DNA from: Solidesulfovibrio carbinolicus
GTDB taxonomy: Bacteria; Desulfobacterota; Desulfovibrionia; Desulfovibrionales; Desulfovibrionaceae
Direction of reading: 5' to 3'
DNA length: 64,000 nucleotides
Assembly (NCBI RefSeq): GCF_004135975.1
Contig: NZ_CP026538.1
Span: 806,001 to 870,000, forward strand
The position numbers and the translations under genes are program-made. The notes under the pieces were generated by a model. That model did no database searches. It worked only from the letters and a program-made list of their open reading frames with translations, and had not been told where the DNA came from. How positions within the stretch are numbered: position 1 is the stretch's first letter; the number at the start of each line of letters is the position of its first letter. Below are positions 54,508 to 62,232 of this stretch, one piece after another.

Positions 54508-55125
54508 CTAGGCGGCCAGGAGCTGGGCCTTGTCCTGGCTGGCCTGGGCCACCGAGGCGCTGCTTGTGCTGGTCGTGGCCAGTCCGGTCTGGTCGCGGTA
54601 GGCCACGGATTCGCCGGTGGCGGCCGTTGCGGCAGTTTCCGTCGTTGCGCCGGCCGCCGTGGTCGAGGCCGTGCCCGCCACGGTGGCGGAATCGCTCTTC
54701 GTGTCCACGGCTTCGGCCACGTCCTTGGCCTGGTCCACGATGGTCTCCACGTACTGCGTGCCGGTGGCTACCGTGTTGGAGATGTAGTTGCTCGCCGTGG
54801 CCACCGTGTCCTTGGTCCATTCGTAGGCGGTTGTCGCCCGTTCGGTCACGTAGCTCACCGCCTGGCTGATCTTCTCTGCGGCCGCCGATCCCGTGGAGCT
54901 GGCGATGTCGGCCACCATGCTCTTCACCGTCGAGACCGTCTCCTGGACGTAGCTGACCGCCGTGGACACCTTGTCCGCCACCCAGTTGGCGGCGGTGGAC
55001 ACCGTCGTGGCCGCCCAGCTTACCGCCGAACCTACCGTGGACACCAGCGTACCCACCGAGGACGTCGCGCCGACCGCCGTCTTCACCGCCGAGGCCACCT
55101 TGGAGAAAAAGGACTTAAAGCTCAT
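54508..55125 (-). CDS. Amphipathic-repeat protein (Ala/Thr/Ser/Val-rich, phasin- or LEA-like)
   Basis: 205 residues from the ATG at 55125, with GGGAGGG upstream. After MSFKSFFSKVASAVKTAVGA come about ten irregular 11-residue units with the pattern hydrophobic-S/T-x-V, such as TVGSAVSWAATTVST, AANWVADKVSTAVSY, VQETVSTVKSMVADI, TTAYEWTKDTVATAS and NYISNTVATGTQYVETIVDQ. These predict long amphipathic helices of the kind that coat lipid or polymer granules (apolipoprotein, perilipin, phasin, LEA). The last ~60 residues are low-complexity Thr/Ala/Ser. No signal peptide. Preceded by a sigma54-type promoter. Function inferred only from composition. Confidence 0.75.
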   Translation of the reverse strand: MSFKSFFSKVASAVKTAVGATSSVGTLVSTVGSAVSWAATTVSTAANWVADKVSTAVSYVQETVSTVKSMVADIASSTGSAAAEKISQAVSYVTERATTAYEWTKDTVATASNYISNTVATGTQYVETIVDQAKDVAEAVDTKSDSATVAGTASTTAAGATTETAATAATGESVAYRDQTGLATTSTSSASVAQASQDKAQLLAA

Positions 55126-55188
55126 TTGGACACCCTCCCATGGTTGATGCGTTGTTGTTGGCTTCCGTGCCGTGTTTGCCTCTCCTTG

Positions 55189-55204
55189 AGCCAGAAGCGT
55201 GCCA
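55189..55204 (-). promoter_or_regulatory. Sigma54-type promoter of the amphipathic-repeat protein gene
   Basis: Minus strand TGGCACGCTTCTGGCT, one base different from the site at 54088-54103. The following transcript starts also match (GAGGC-AAAC in both). 64 bases upstream of the ATG at 55125. Confidence 0.65.
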
Positions 55205-55428
55205 GATGGTAACATGCTGATTTAACAGGGTCGTCATGGGGAGGGACTGCCTCGCGCCGCAACGAAGCGAGGCAGGGGCTGGGGGGTTTTGGGGCAGCGG
55301 CCGGGCAGGGCGCGGGGCAAGGGGAGGGCGGCGCGCCCACACCCGGCGCAAACCGGGACGTGGGCTCCTTGGCGGCTAAGGGCGGCCGGCAAGGGCGGTT
55401 TCACCGGTTGCCGGCCGCCAGCTTCGAA

Positions 55429-55457
55429 TTGCCGACGAATCCGAAACCCGTTACAAT
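55429..55457 (+). promoter_or_regulatory. Sigma70-type promoter of the secretion operon
   Basis: TTGCCG (55429-55434), 17-base spacer, TACAAT (55452-55457), 76 bases upstream of the activator gene start. Confidence 0.6.
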
Positions 55458-55533
55458 ATCAAGCGCAAAGGCGTAAGCGCCCGGCCGGCCGCAACCCGCG
55501 GCCGGGGCTTGGCCGACCTGATCAGGAGGTCTG

Positions 55534-56898
55534 ATGCAGCCGTCCCCGCTTGCCCTGACGCCCGAGATGTCCGCGCGCCTGACGCGTTTTGCCGTGCTTG
55601 TGTCCGACGCCGCTTACGAGGCCGCCGCCGAGGAACTGGCCGCCTGCCGCAAACTCTGCGACAAGCTGCCCGGCCGGCCCAAGGCCGCCGGCGATCTTAT
55701 TGAGGGCATGGACCGGATGCTCGGCTACGTGCGCGACCGGGAGCAGCTCCTGGAAGACGCCGTGGACCGTCTCGACACCTCCCACGAAGAACTTGCCCGC
55801 ATCGGCCGCCAGCTCAAGATCGAAAACGCGGCGCTCAAAAGCCAGCTGCGCCAGAATTTTTCCCCGGCCCGGGTCATCGGGGCCAGCCCGCGCATGGCCC
55901 GGGTGCTTCAGCTGGCCCAGCGCGTGGCCGAGACCACCGTCAACGTGCTCATCACCGGCGAGACCGGCACGGGCAAGGAAATGGTGGCCAAGGTGGTGCA
56001 TTATTCCGGCCGCCGCCGCCATGGCCCGTTTATGGCCGTCAACTGTACGGCCGTGCCGGAAACGCTTTTTGAGAGCGAGTTTTTCGGCATCGAAAAAGGC
56101 GTGGCCACGGGGGTGGAAAAGCGCCGGGGCATCATCGAAGGGGCTTCTGGAGGGACGCTTTTTCTCGACGAGATCGGCGACATGAGCGAGGCCAGCCAGG
56201 CCAAGATCCTGCGTGTGCTGGAGCTTGGCGAGGTGACGCCGGTGGGCGGCCGGGGGCCGGTATCCGTGGATTTACGCCTGGTCTCGGCCACCAACCGCGA
56301 TCTGCGCCAGGACATCGAGACCGGCCGGTTTCGCCGCGACCTGTTCTACCGGATCAAGGTCGTCCACCTGGAGCTGCCGCCCCTTCGGGAGCGCGCCGAC
56401 GACATTCCGCTTCTGGCCGAGAATTTCCTGGCCACCTTCGCCCGCAACATGGGCCGGGGCAAGCTGGTCTTTTCCAAGCGCGCCCGCGAGGCCCTCATGG
56501 AATACGCCTGGCCCGGCAACATCCGCGAACTGGAAAACGAGGTCGAGCGGGCCGTGGCCCTGGCCTACACCGAAACCATTCACGTTGAAGACCTCTCCCG
56601 CGACGTGCGTAACGCCAAGGCCCGCCGGCCCCAACCGGCCGCCGAGACCTTCCGGCCGGCCGCCGAGGTCGGCCGGCTGCGCGCCCTGGAGCGCGAGGCC
56701 ATTGAGGCCTGTCTGGCCGAATGCTCGGGCAACCGCACCCAGGCCGCCCGCAAGCTCGGCATCAGCCGCGAGAGTCTGCGCCGCAAGCTCAAGCTGCTCT
56801 ATCCGGCCGCAGGCGACGAAGCGGCGGAGGCTGGCGACGATCTGGACGCCGCAGCGGCCGCCGTGGTCCTGCGGCCGGGAAGTTTTCGTGACGACTAG
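55534..56898 (+). CDS. Sigma54-dependent Fis-type activator with variant GAFTGA loop
   Basis: 454 residues from an ATG with AGGAGG upstream. Residues 1-110 are helical and of unknown sensing type (no receiver, PAS or GAF signature). AAA+ domain: VLITGETGTGKEMVAKVVHY (Walker A near 141), FESEFFGIEKGVATGVEKRR where the sigma54-contact loop reads GVATGV instead of GAFTGA (about residue 188), GTLFLDEIGDM (Walker B), LRLVSATNRDL (sensor I), FRRDLFYRIKVVHLELPPLR (R finger region) and YAWPGNIRELENEVERAV (sensor II). C-terminal Fis helix-turn-helix: NRTQAARKLGISRESLRRKL. First gene of the secretion operon; likely regulator of the nearby sigma54-type promoters. Confidence 0.92.
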   Translation: MQPSPLALTPEMSARLTRFAVLVSDAAYEAAAEELAACRKLCDKLPGRPKAAGDLIEGMDRMLGYVRDREQLLEDAVDRLDTSHEELARIGRQLKIENAALKSQLRQNFSPARVIGASPRMARVLQLAQRVAETTVNVLITGETGTGKEMVAKVVHYSGRRRHGPFMAVNCTAVPETLFESEFFGIEKGVATGVEKRRGIIEGASGGTLFLDEIGDMSEASQAKILRVLELGEVTPVGGRGPVSVDLRLVSATNRDLRQDIETGRFRRDLFYRIKVVHLELPPLRERADDIPLLAENFLATFARNMGRGKLVFSKRAREALMEYAWPGNIRELENEVERAVALAYTETIHVEDLSRDVRNAKARRPQPAAETFRPAAEVGRLRALEREAIEACLAECSGNRTQAARKLGISRESLRRKLKLLYPAAGDEAAEAGDDLDAAAAAVVLRPGSFRDD

Positions 56899-59035
56899 CG
56901 CCGCCCTGGACGCCCTGGCCGTGGTCCTGCGCCACCATGGGATATCCACCACCAGCGCCGATCTCATCGCCCGCCACGGCCTGGCCGGCCGGCCCCTGCA
57001 CGTGGCCACGCTTTTGCGCATCGCCAAGGCCCTGGGCTTTGCCGCCAAGCGCCGCCGGCTGCCGCCGGCCGGGCTGCTCGAACTCGGCGAGGCCTACCCC
57101 TGCCTGGGGCTGGCCCGCGACGGCGGCGCGGCGGTCCTGTCCGGGGCGCGCCAAGGTCCGGACGGCGGGCGCGAACTGGTGCTCTACGACGCCGCCGGCG
57201 CGGCCGAGGGGGCCGCCTTCGTTTTTGTGCCCGAGGCCGAGGTCGCCGCGCGCCTGACCGGCGAGGTCCTGCTGTTCAAAAAACGCCGGGTGGAAGCCGG
57301 CGACGCCAAGCGCTTCAGCCTGTCCTGGTTCTGGCCCCAGGTGGCCCGGGAAAAGCGCATCTTTCTCGAAATCGCCGGCATCGCCTTTTTCATGCACGGC
57401 CTGGCCTTTGTCGTGCCGCTGTATTTCCAGGCCGTGGTGGACAAGGTGCTGGCCCACCACACCATTTCCACCCTCAACGTCCTGGGCCTGGGCGTGGTCG
57501 GGGCCATCCTCTTCGAAGGCGCCCTGCGCTATCTGCGCGAATTTCTGCTGCGTTTCGCCACCACCAAGATCGACTTGCGCCTGGCCATGGAGACGTTTGC
57601 CCACATGATCAAGCTGCCGCTGCCCTTTTTCGAGCGCAGCTTCGCGGGCGTGATCATCAAGCACATGCAGCAGACCGATCAGGTGCGCGAGTTTCTGACC
57701 GGCAATCTGCTGAACACGCTCCTCGACGCCTCTTCGCTCATTGTCTTCGTGCCCGTGCTTTTTTGCTACAGCCCGCGCCTGACCATGCTGGTGCTGGCCT
57801 TTGCCGTGGTCACGGCCGGGGCCATCGGGCTTATGGTCGGGCCGTTTCACCGCCGGCTCATGGCCCTGTACGCCGCCGAGGGCGAGCGGCAGGCCCTGCT
57901 CGTGGAAACCATCCACGGCATCGGCACCATCAAGAGCCTGGCCCTGGAAGGCGGCCGCCAGCGCCGCTGGGAGGAAGGCTCGGCCCTGGCCGTTTCCCGC
58001 AACTTCGACGTGCGCCGCATGTCGGCCCTGGGCAACGCGCTCATAAAGACCCTGGAGCGGCTCATGACCGTGGCCGTCATCTGGGTGGGGGCCTTGGGCG
58101 TTTTCGACGAGTCGCTGACCATGGGCGAACTTATCGCCTTCCAGATGTTGTCCCAGTCCGTGACCATGCCCCTTATCCGCATCGTGGAGCTGGTCCACGA
58201 ATACCAAAAGGTCCATCTGGCCGTGGAGATGCTGGGCGAAGTCATGAACCGCAAGCCCGAGGCGGGGCTTGTGCGCGGCGGGGCGCGGCCGCCCGTCGTC
58301 GGCGAAATCGTGGTCAGCCAGGCGCGCTTTGCTTATGTGCCGGGTGAACCGCCGGCCCTGGACGGCGTGTCCTTCACCGTGGCCCCGGGCGAGGTGCTTG
58401 GGGTGGTCGGGCGCAGTGGTTCGGGCAAGACCACGCTCACGCGCCTGATCCAGGGCCTGTATCCCCTGGGCGGCGGGCGCATCAGCTTCGACGGCACGCC
58501 CATAACCGACCTCGACGTGGTGCACCTGCGCCAGAACATCGGCGTGGTGCTCCAGGAGAATTTTATTTTCAGCGGCACCGTGCGCGACAACATCGCCGTC
58601 ACCCGGCCCACGGCCGATCTCGACGACGTGCGCCGCGCCGCAAAACTGGCCGGGGCCGACGAATTCATCGAGCGCCTGGCTTCTGGCTACGACACGGTGC
58701 TGGAGGAAAACGGCTCCAACCTCTCCGGCGGCCAGAAGCAGCGTCTGGCCATCGCCCGGGCGCTGCTCAAGGACCCGCGCATCATGATCTTCGACGAGGC
58801 CACCAGCGCCCTGGACCCGGAAAGCGAGGCCCGCATCCAGGAAAATCTCGACGGCATCGCCAAGGGCCGCACCACCATCATCGTGGCCCATCGGCTCTCC
58901 ACCCTGCGTAACGCCGATCGCATCATGGTGCTGGATCAAGGCCGCATCGTGGATATCGCCCCCCACGCCGAACTGCTGGAGCGCTGCGACATCTACCGCA
59001 CCCTCTGGGAGCGCCAGACCAAGGGGATGCGCTGA
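56888..59035 (+). CDS. Type I secretion ABC transporter (HlyB/LapB-type with C39-like domain)
   Basis: 715 residues from a GTG at 56888 overlapping the activator gene by 11 bases. Residues 1-125 form a C39-like domain (ALAVVLRHHGISTTSADLIA) without the catalytic cysteine, as in HlyB and LapB, so it docks but does not cleave the substrate. Then a six-helix membrane domain (FLEIAGIAFFMHGLAFVVPL, VVGAILFEGALRYL and others), and an ATPase with Walker A VVGRSGSGKTTLTRLI near 506, signature LSGGQKQRLAIARALL near 611, Walker B MIFDEATSALDPES and the H-loop IIVAHRLSTLRN. Exports an RTX/repeats-in-toxin or adhesin-like protein not found in the window. Confidence 0.95.
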   Translation: MTTSAALDALAVVLRHHGISTTSADLIARHGLAGRPLHVATLLRIAKALGFAAKRRRLPPAGLLELGEAYPCLGLARDGGAAVLSGARQGPDGGRELVLYDAAGAAEGAAFVFVPEAEVAARLTGEVLLFKKRRVEAGDAKRFSLSWFWPQVAREKRIFLEIAGIAFFMHGLAFVVPLYFQAVVDKVLAHHTISTLNVLGLGVVGAILFEGALRYLREFLLRFATTKIDLRLAMETFAHMIKLPLPFFERSFAGVIIKHMQQTDQVREFLTGNLLNTLLDASSLIVFVPVLFCYSPRLTMLVLAFAVVTAGAIGLMVGPFHRRLMALYAAEGERQALLVETIHGIGTIKSLALEGGRQRRWEEGSALAVSRNFDVRRMSALGNALIKTLERLMTVAVIWVGALGVFDESLTMGELIAFQMLSQSVTMPLIRIVELVHEYQKVHLAVEMLGEVMNRKPEAGLVRGGARPPVVGEIVVSQARFAYVPGEPPALDGVSFTVAPGEVLGVVGRSGSGKTTLTRLIQGLYPLGGGRISFDGTPITDLDVVHLRQNIGVVLQENFIFSGTVRDNIAVTRPTADLDDVRRAAKLAGADEFIERLASGYDTVLEENGSNLSGGQKQRLAIARALLKDPRIMIFDEATSALDPESEARIQENLDGIAKGRTTIIVAHRLSTLRNADRIMVLDQGRIVDIAPHAELLERCDIYRTLWERQTKGMR

Positions 59036-60402
59036 TGGCCAGGCGCAACATCCGGCCCGAGGCCATGGAGTTCCAACCCGACGCCGTGGCCGTGTCCGAG
59101 GGCGAACCGCCGGTCCAGGCCAGGATCGCCGTCTACGTCATCTTCGCCTGCCTGGTCTTCGGCGGGCTGTGGGCCTGGTTTTCCGAGCTCGACCGGGTGG
59201 TTTCGGCCGGCGGCATGCTCGTCACCCGGGTGCCGCCCATCGTGGTGCAGCCCCTGGAAACCGCCGTGGTGCGACAGATCAACGTGCGCCCCGGCGACGT
59301 GGTGCGGCGCGGGGCGGTGCTGGCCACCCTGGACCCGACCTTTGCCAGCGCCGACCTGGGGCAGTTGACCGCCAAGCGGCGGTTTCTTTCGGCCTTCGTG
59401 GTTCTGCTCGCCGCTGAACTGGACGGCAAGCCCTTGCCGGCCCTGGACGACAGCGCCATGGACGGCGAGGAAAAGGTGCGGCTCACCCTTTTCGCCATGC
59501 GCAAGGAGGAGTTTCGGGCCAAGGTCGAGGCCAACGACCGCGAGGTGGCCCTGCTTGAAGACGCCGTGGCCGCCAACGCGGCCGAGCGGGCGCGCCTGGG
59601 CGAACAGGCCAATCTGGCCAAGGAAATCGAGGGCATGTTCGGCAAGCTCGTGCCCGGCGGCGGGGCCAGCCGGCTGGAATACCTGGGTGCGCTGCGCGAA
59701 AAGCTGCGGGTGGACGATCTGGCCGCCAAGACCGAGGAAAAACGCGAACAGCTCATGGAACAGCTCAGCCGGGCCAGGATGGAGCGGCAGGCCTTTGTGA
59801 GCAACTGGCGGGCCCAGACCGCCACCCAGTTGCTCGAAGCCCGGCAAAATCTCGACGAGGTGGACCATTCCCTGGCCAAGGCCTCGCGGCGCAGCGAACT
59901 GGTGGAACTTGCCGCCGTGGCCGACGCCATCGTCAAGGAGGTCGCGCCGCTCTCCGAGGGTTCCATCGCCAAGGCGGCCGAGACCTTTTGCGTGCTGGTG
60001 CCCATCGGCGACGCCGACGGAGCCCTGGAGGCCGAAGTGTCCATCGCGGCGGCGGACATCGGCCATATCCGCGTCGGCAACGAGACTCGCCTGAAGCTTG
60101 CCGCCTATCCCTTTCAGCGCCATGGCTTTCTCGACGGCGTGGTGCGCATGGTCAGCCCCGACGCCTTTGTGGCCGAGGGCGCGGCCCCGGGCCACGAAGG
60201 CGGCCAGGACGGCGCGGGCGGGGTGCATTACAAGGCGCGCATCCGGCTCACCAAGACGACGCTGCGCGACGTGGGGCCGGATTTCCGCCTGCTGCCGGGC
60301 ATGACCGTGTCGGCGGAAATTCTCGTGGGCAAGCGCCGGGTGGCGACCTACATTCTCGATCCGGTGATTCGGGGGCTGCACGAAGCGTTAAACGAGCCGT
60401 AA
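59035..60402 (+). CDS. Type I secretion membrane fusion protein (HlyD family)
   Basis: 455 residues; ATG overlaps the transporter stop (TGATG). Short cytoplasmic N-terminus, one membrane helix near 30-48 (VYVIFACLVFGGLWAWF), lipoyl half (VPPIVVQPLETAVVRQINVR, PGDVVRRGAVLATLDP), a long coiled-coil hairpin (about 120-290), second lipoyl half and barrel, and the HlyD C-terminal signature LLPGMTVSAEILVGKRRV followed by YILDPVIRGL. It links the ABC exporter to an outer-membrane TolC-type duct. A broken copy of the same C-terminus lies at 2421-2750. Confidence 0.95.
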   Translation: MARRNIRPEAMEFQPDAVAVSEGEPPVQARIAVYVIFACLVFGGLWAWFSELDRVVSAGGMLVTRVPPIVVQPLETAVVRQINVRPGDVVRRGAVLATLDPTFASADLGQLTAKRRFLSAFVVLLAAELDGKPLPALDDSAMDGEEKVRLTLFAMRKEEFRAKVEANDREVALLEDAVAANAAERARLGEQANLAKEIEGMFGKLVPGGGASRLEYLGALREKLRVDDLAAKTEEKREQLMEQLSRARMERQAFVSNWRAQTATQLLEARQNLDEVDHSLAKASRRSELVELAAVADAIVKEVAPLSEGSIAKAAETFCVLVPIGDADGALEAEVSIAAADIGHIRVGNETRLKLAAYPFQRHGFLDGVVRMVSPDAFVAEGAAPGHEGGQDGAGGVHYKARIRLTKTTLRDVGPDFRLLPGMTVSAEILVGKRRVATYILDPVIRGLHEALNEP

Positions 60403-60430
60403 GACAACCATAACAGGGGAGGGTGGTCGT

Positions 60431-61639
60431 ATGCCGCGCCAGAATTGTTGCGTCCGTGGAGGGCCGTCTCGCGCGGCTTGGGCTCTGACCGTCCTGTATG
60501 GCGCTCTGGTCGCCGTGCTCCTGGTCGGACTGCCGGCGCCGGCCGCCCTGGCCGGGCCGTCGTCTTCCTGGGAGTTCGCCAAGGTCGGCTTAAGCGGCGC
60601 GCTCTATCCGTCGCTGATGCTCAACATCGCCAAGATGAAGCTGGAGATGCAGCACAATGACGACGAGCTTGGCGACCCCAACGGGCTTTTCGGCGTCTCG
60701 GTCGTCGCGCCCAGGGCCGGGGCCAAGGCCGTGGTGGAGCTGGTTTCCACCTCGCCCCTGGTCAACCCCGGGCGGGCGGAAGTGGTCCTGGCCCGCAAGG
60801 GCAAGAAATACATGGTCTATCCCTTCCTGACCTACGCCGACGCGATCCTGCTCAATCACCAGCCTATCCCCACGACCATGACGGCCCGGCTGTGGCTGGA
60901 CGGCGTCGCCCAGGGCGAGCGCACGGCCCGGGTGGTCATCGCCTCGGTCAACGACTGCGTGCACAGTTTCGACGATGACGACGACTACTACGACACCGAC
61001 TGGCTCTACGCCGCCTACGTCAACGAGAACCATCCGGCGGTGCAGCAGATCCTGCGGGAAGCCCTGGCCACGGGCGAGGTGTCGTCGTTTAGCGGCTATC
61101 AGGCCGACGCCCGGGGCGTGCGCAAGCAGGTAAAAGCCGTATGGCAGGCCCTGCGGCGGCGCGGCATCCGCTATTCGTCCATCAACCGCCCCTCGGCCAA
61201 GCCCGAAGGGGTGGGCGTGCAGCATGTGCGCCTTCTGGCCGAGGCCCTGGCCACCCGGCAGGCCAACTGCGTGGAAGGCAGCTGCCTGCTGGCCTCCGTA
61301 TTCTATAAAATCGGCCTGGACACCTCCCTGGTGTCGTTGCCCGAGCACATGCTCGTGGCCGTGAACCTCGACCCCAAGGGGCGGCAGCCGCTCTATCTGG
61401 AAACCACCATGCTCGACGACGGCTCCTTTGAGGAGGCGGCCGAGTCCGGCGGCGAGCAGGTGGCCCAGGCCCTGGAGCAGGCCCGCAAGGCCGCCGCCCG
61501 AAAAAAAGCCGGCAAAAGTACGGACGACGATGACGAAGAAGCCGTGAACTTCATTTCCATCCGCGAGATGCGTCAGGCCGGCGTGCTGCCGATTCCGGAC
61601 CCGGGCGCGGGTAGGGCTCCCTGGTCGCCGGCCAAATAA
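60431..61639 (+). CDS. Exported transglutaminase-like cysteine hydrolase of the secretion operon
   Basis: 402 residues from an ATG 29 bases after hlyD, with GGGGAGGG upstream. Signal peptide (LTVLYGALVAVLLVGLPAPA, cleavage near ALA-G). A beta-rich middle region is followed by a transglutaminase-like core: ANCVEGSCLLASVFYKIGLD (Cys280), SLPEHMLVAVNLD (His306) and LYLETTMLDDG (acidic third residue). An Asp-rich run FDDDDDYY near 178 may bind calcium. C-terminal charged linker KKAGKSTDDDDEE. Periplasmic transglutaminase-like proteases such as LapG process type I secreted adhesins; this gene's position suggests a similar role, but it is not an obvious LapG orthologue. Confidence 0.75.
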   Translation: MPRQNCCVRGGPSRAAWALTVLYGALVAVLLVGLPAPAALAGPSSSWEFAKVGLSGALYPSLMLNIAKMKLEMQHNDDELGDPNGLFGVSVVAPRAGAKAVVELVSTSPLVNPGRAEVVLARKGKKYMVYPFLTYADAILLNHQPIPTTMTARLWLDGVAQGERTARVVIASVNDCVHSFDDDDDYYDTDWLYAAYVNENHPAVQQILREALATGEVSSFSGYQADARGVRKQVKAVWQALRRRGIRYSSINRPSAKPEGVGVQHVRLLAEALATRQANCVEGSCLLASVFYKIGLDTSLVSLPEHMLVAVNLDPKGRQPLYLETTMLDDGSFEEAAESGGEQVAQALEQARKAAARKKAGKSTDDDDEEAVNFISIREMRQAGVLPIPDPGAGRAPWSPAK

Positions 61640-61701
61640 CCGGCCGCCAGGAGGCGGGGGACCGGCTTTGCCTGGGGCCCGTTGTGCGGTATGCTGCCCA
61701 G

Positions 61702-62232
61702 ATGCTGCGGATATCGATAGTGTGCTGTCTCCTGGCGATCCTGGCCGGGAGCGCGTTTGGGGCTGCCGGGCCTTGCCCGGGAGCGGCCGCCGACGATCCG
61801 GCCGGGCAGGCCGCCGTGGCCTTTGCCGCCCTTGGCAAAACGCCGCCCGACGCCGCCTTGGCGGTTTCGTGTCTGCAGGCCGCCGCCTCCCTTGGCGACC
61901 CCGGGGCCCAGGTCGTCCTGGGGCATCTGGCCGCCGCCGGCCTTGACGGACCGGTGGACCGGACCCGGGCCGCCGCCGCCTTCAGCCAGTCGGCCGCCGG
62001 GGGGTCGCCCCAGGGCTATCTGGCCATGGGGCTGGCCTTTGCCCGGGGGGACGGCGTGCCGGCCGAACCGTACTGGGCCTACTGGTTTTGCCGTCGGGCG
62101 GAGCTGGGAGGCGGGCTCTCCCCGGAGGAAGCGGCCCTGGCCGCCGCCACGGCCGCCGCGGCGTTGCCGCGTTTGCAGCCCCACGAACGCCGGGCCCTGG
62201 ACGCCAGCCTCAACCCCGGGAGCGTGCCGTGA
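61702..62232 (+). CDS. Exported Sel1-like repeat protein
   Basis: 176 residues from the ATG at 61702; a GTG at 61684 would add six. Neither has a good ribosome-binding site. Signal peptide ISIVCCLLAILAGSAFGAAG. Two or three Sel1-type units: ALAVSCLQAAASLGDPGAQV, GHLAAAGLDGPVDRTRAAAA, QSAAGGSPQGYLAMGLAFAR, GDGVPAEPYWAYWFCRRAEL. Cysteines in CPG, SCLQ and FCRR could form disulfides. Sel1 repeats mediate protein contacts. Its stop overlaps the GTG of the GT39-type gene (GTGA). Confidence 0.75.
   Translation: MLRISIVCCLLAILAGSAFGAAGPCPGAAADDPAGQAAVAFAALGKTPPDAALAVSCLQAAASLGDPGAQVVLGHLAAAGLDGPVDRTRAAAAFSQSAAGGSPQGYLAMGLAFARGDGVPAEPYWAYWFCRRAELGGGLSPEEAALAAATAAAALPRLQPHERRALDASLNPGSVP

Larger units (their letters stand above)
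55126..55533. other. Divergent regulatory region between amphipathic-repeat gene and sigma54 activator gene
   Basis: 408 bases without a supported gene. Contains the sigma54-type promoter (minus, 55204-55189) and a sigma70-type promoter (plus, 55429-55457). The rest, about 55230-55425, is GC-rich with no clear structure; activator-binding sites would be expected here. Confidence 0.6.
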
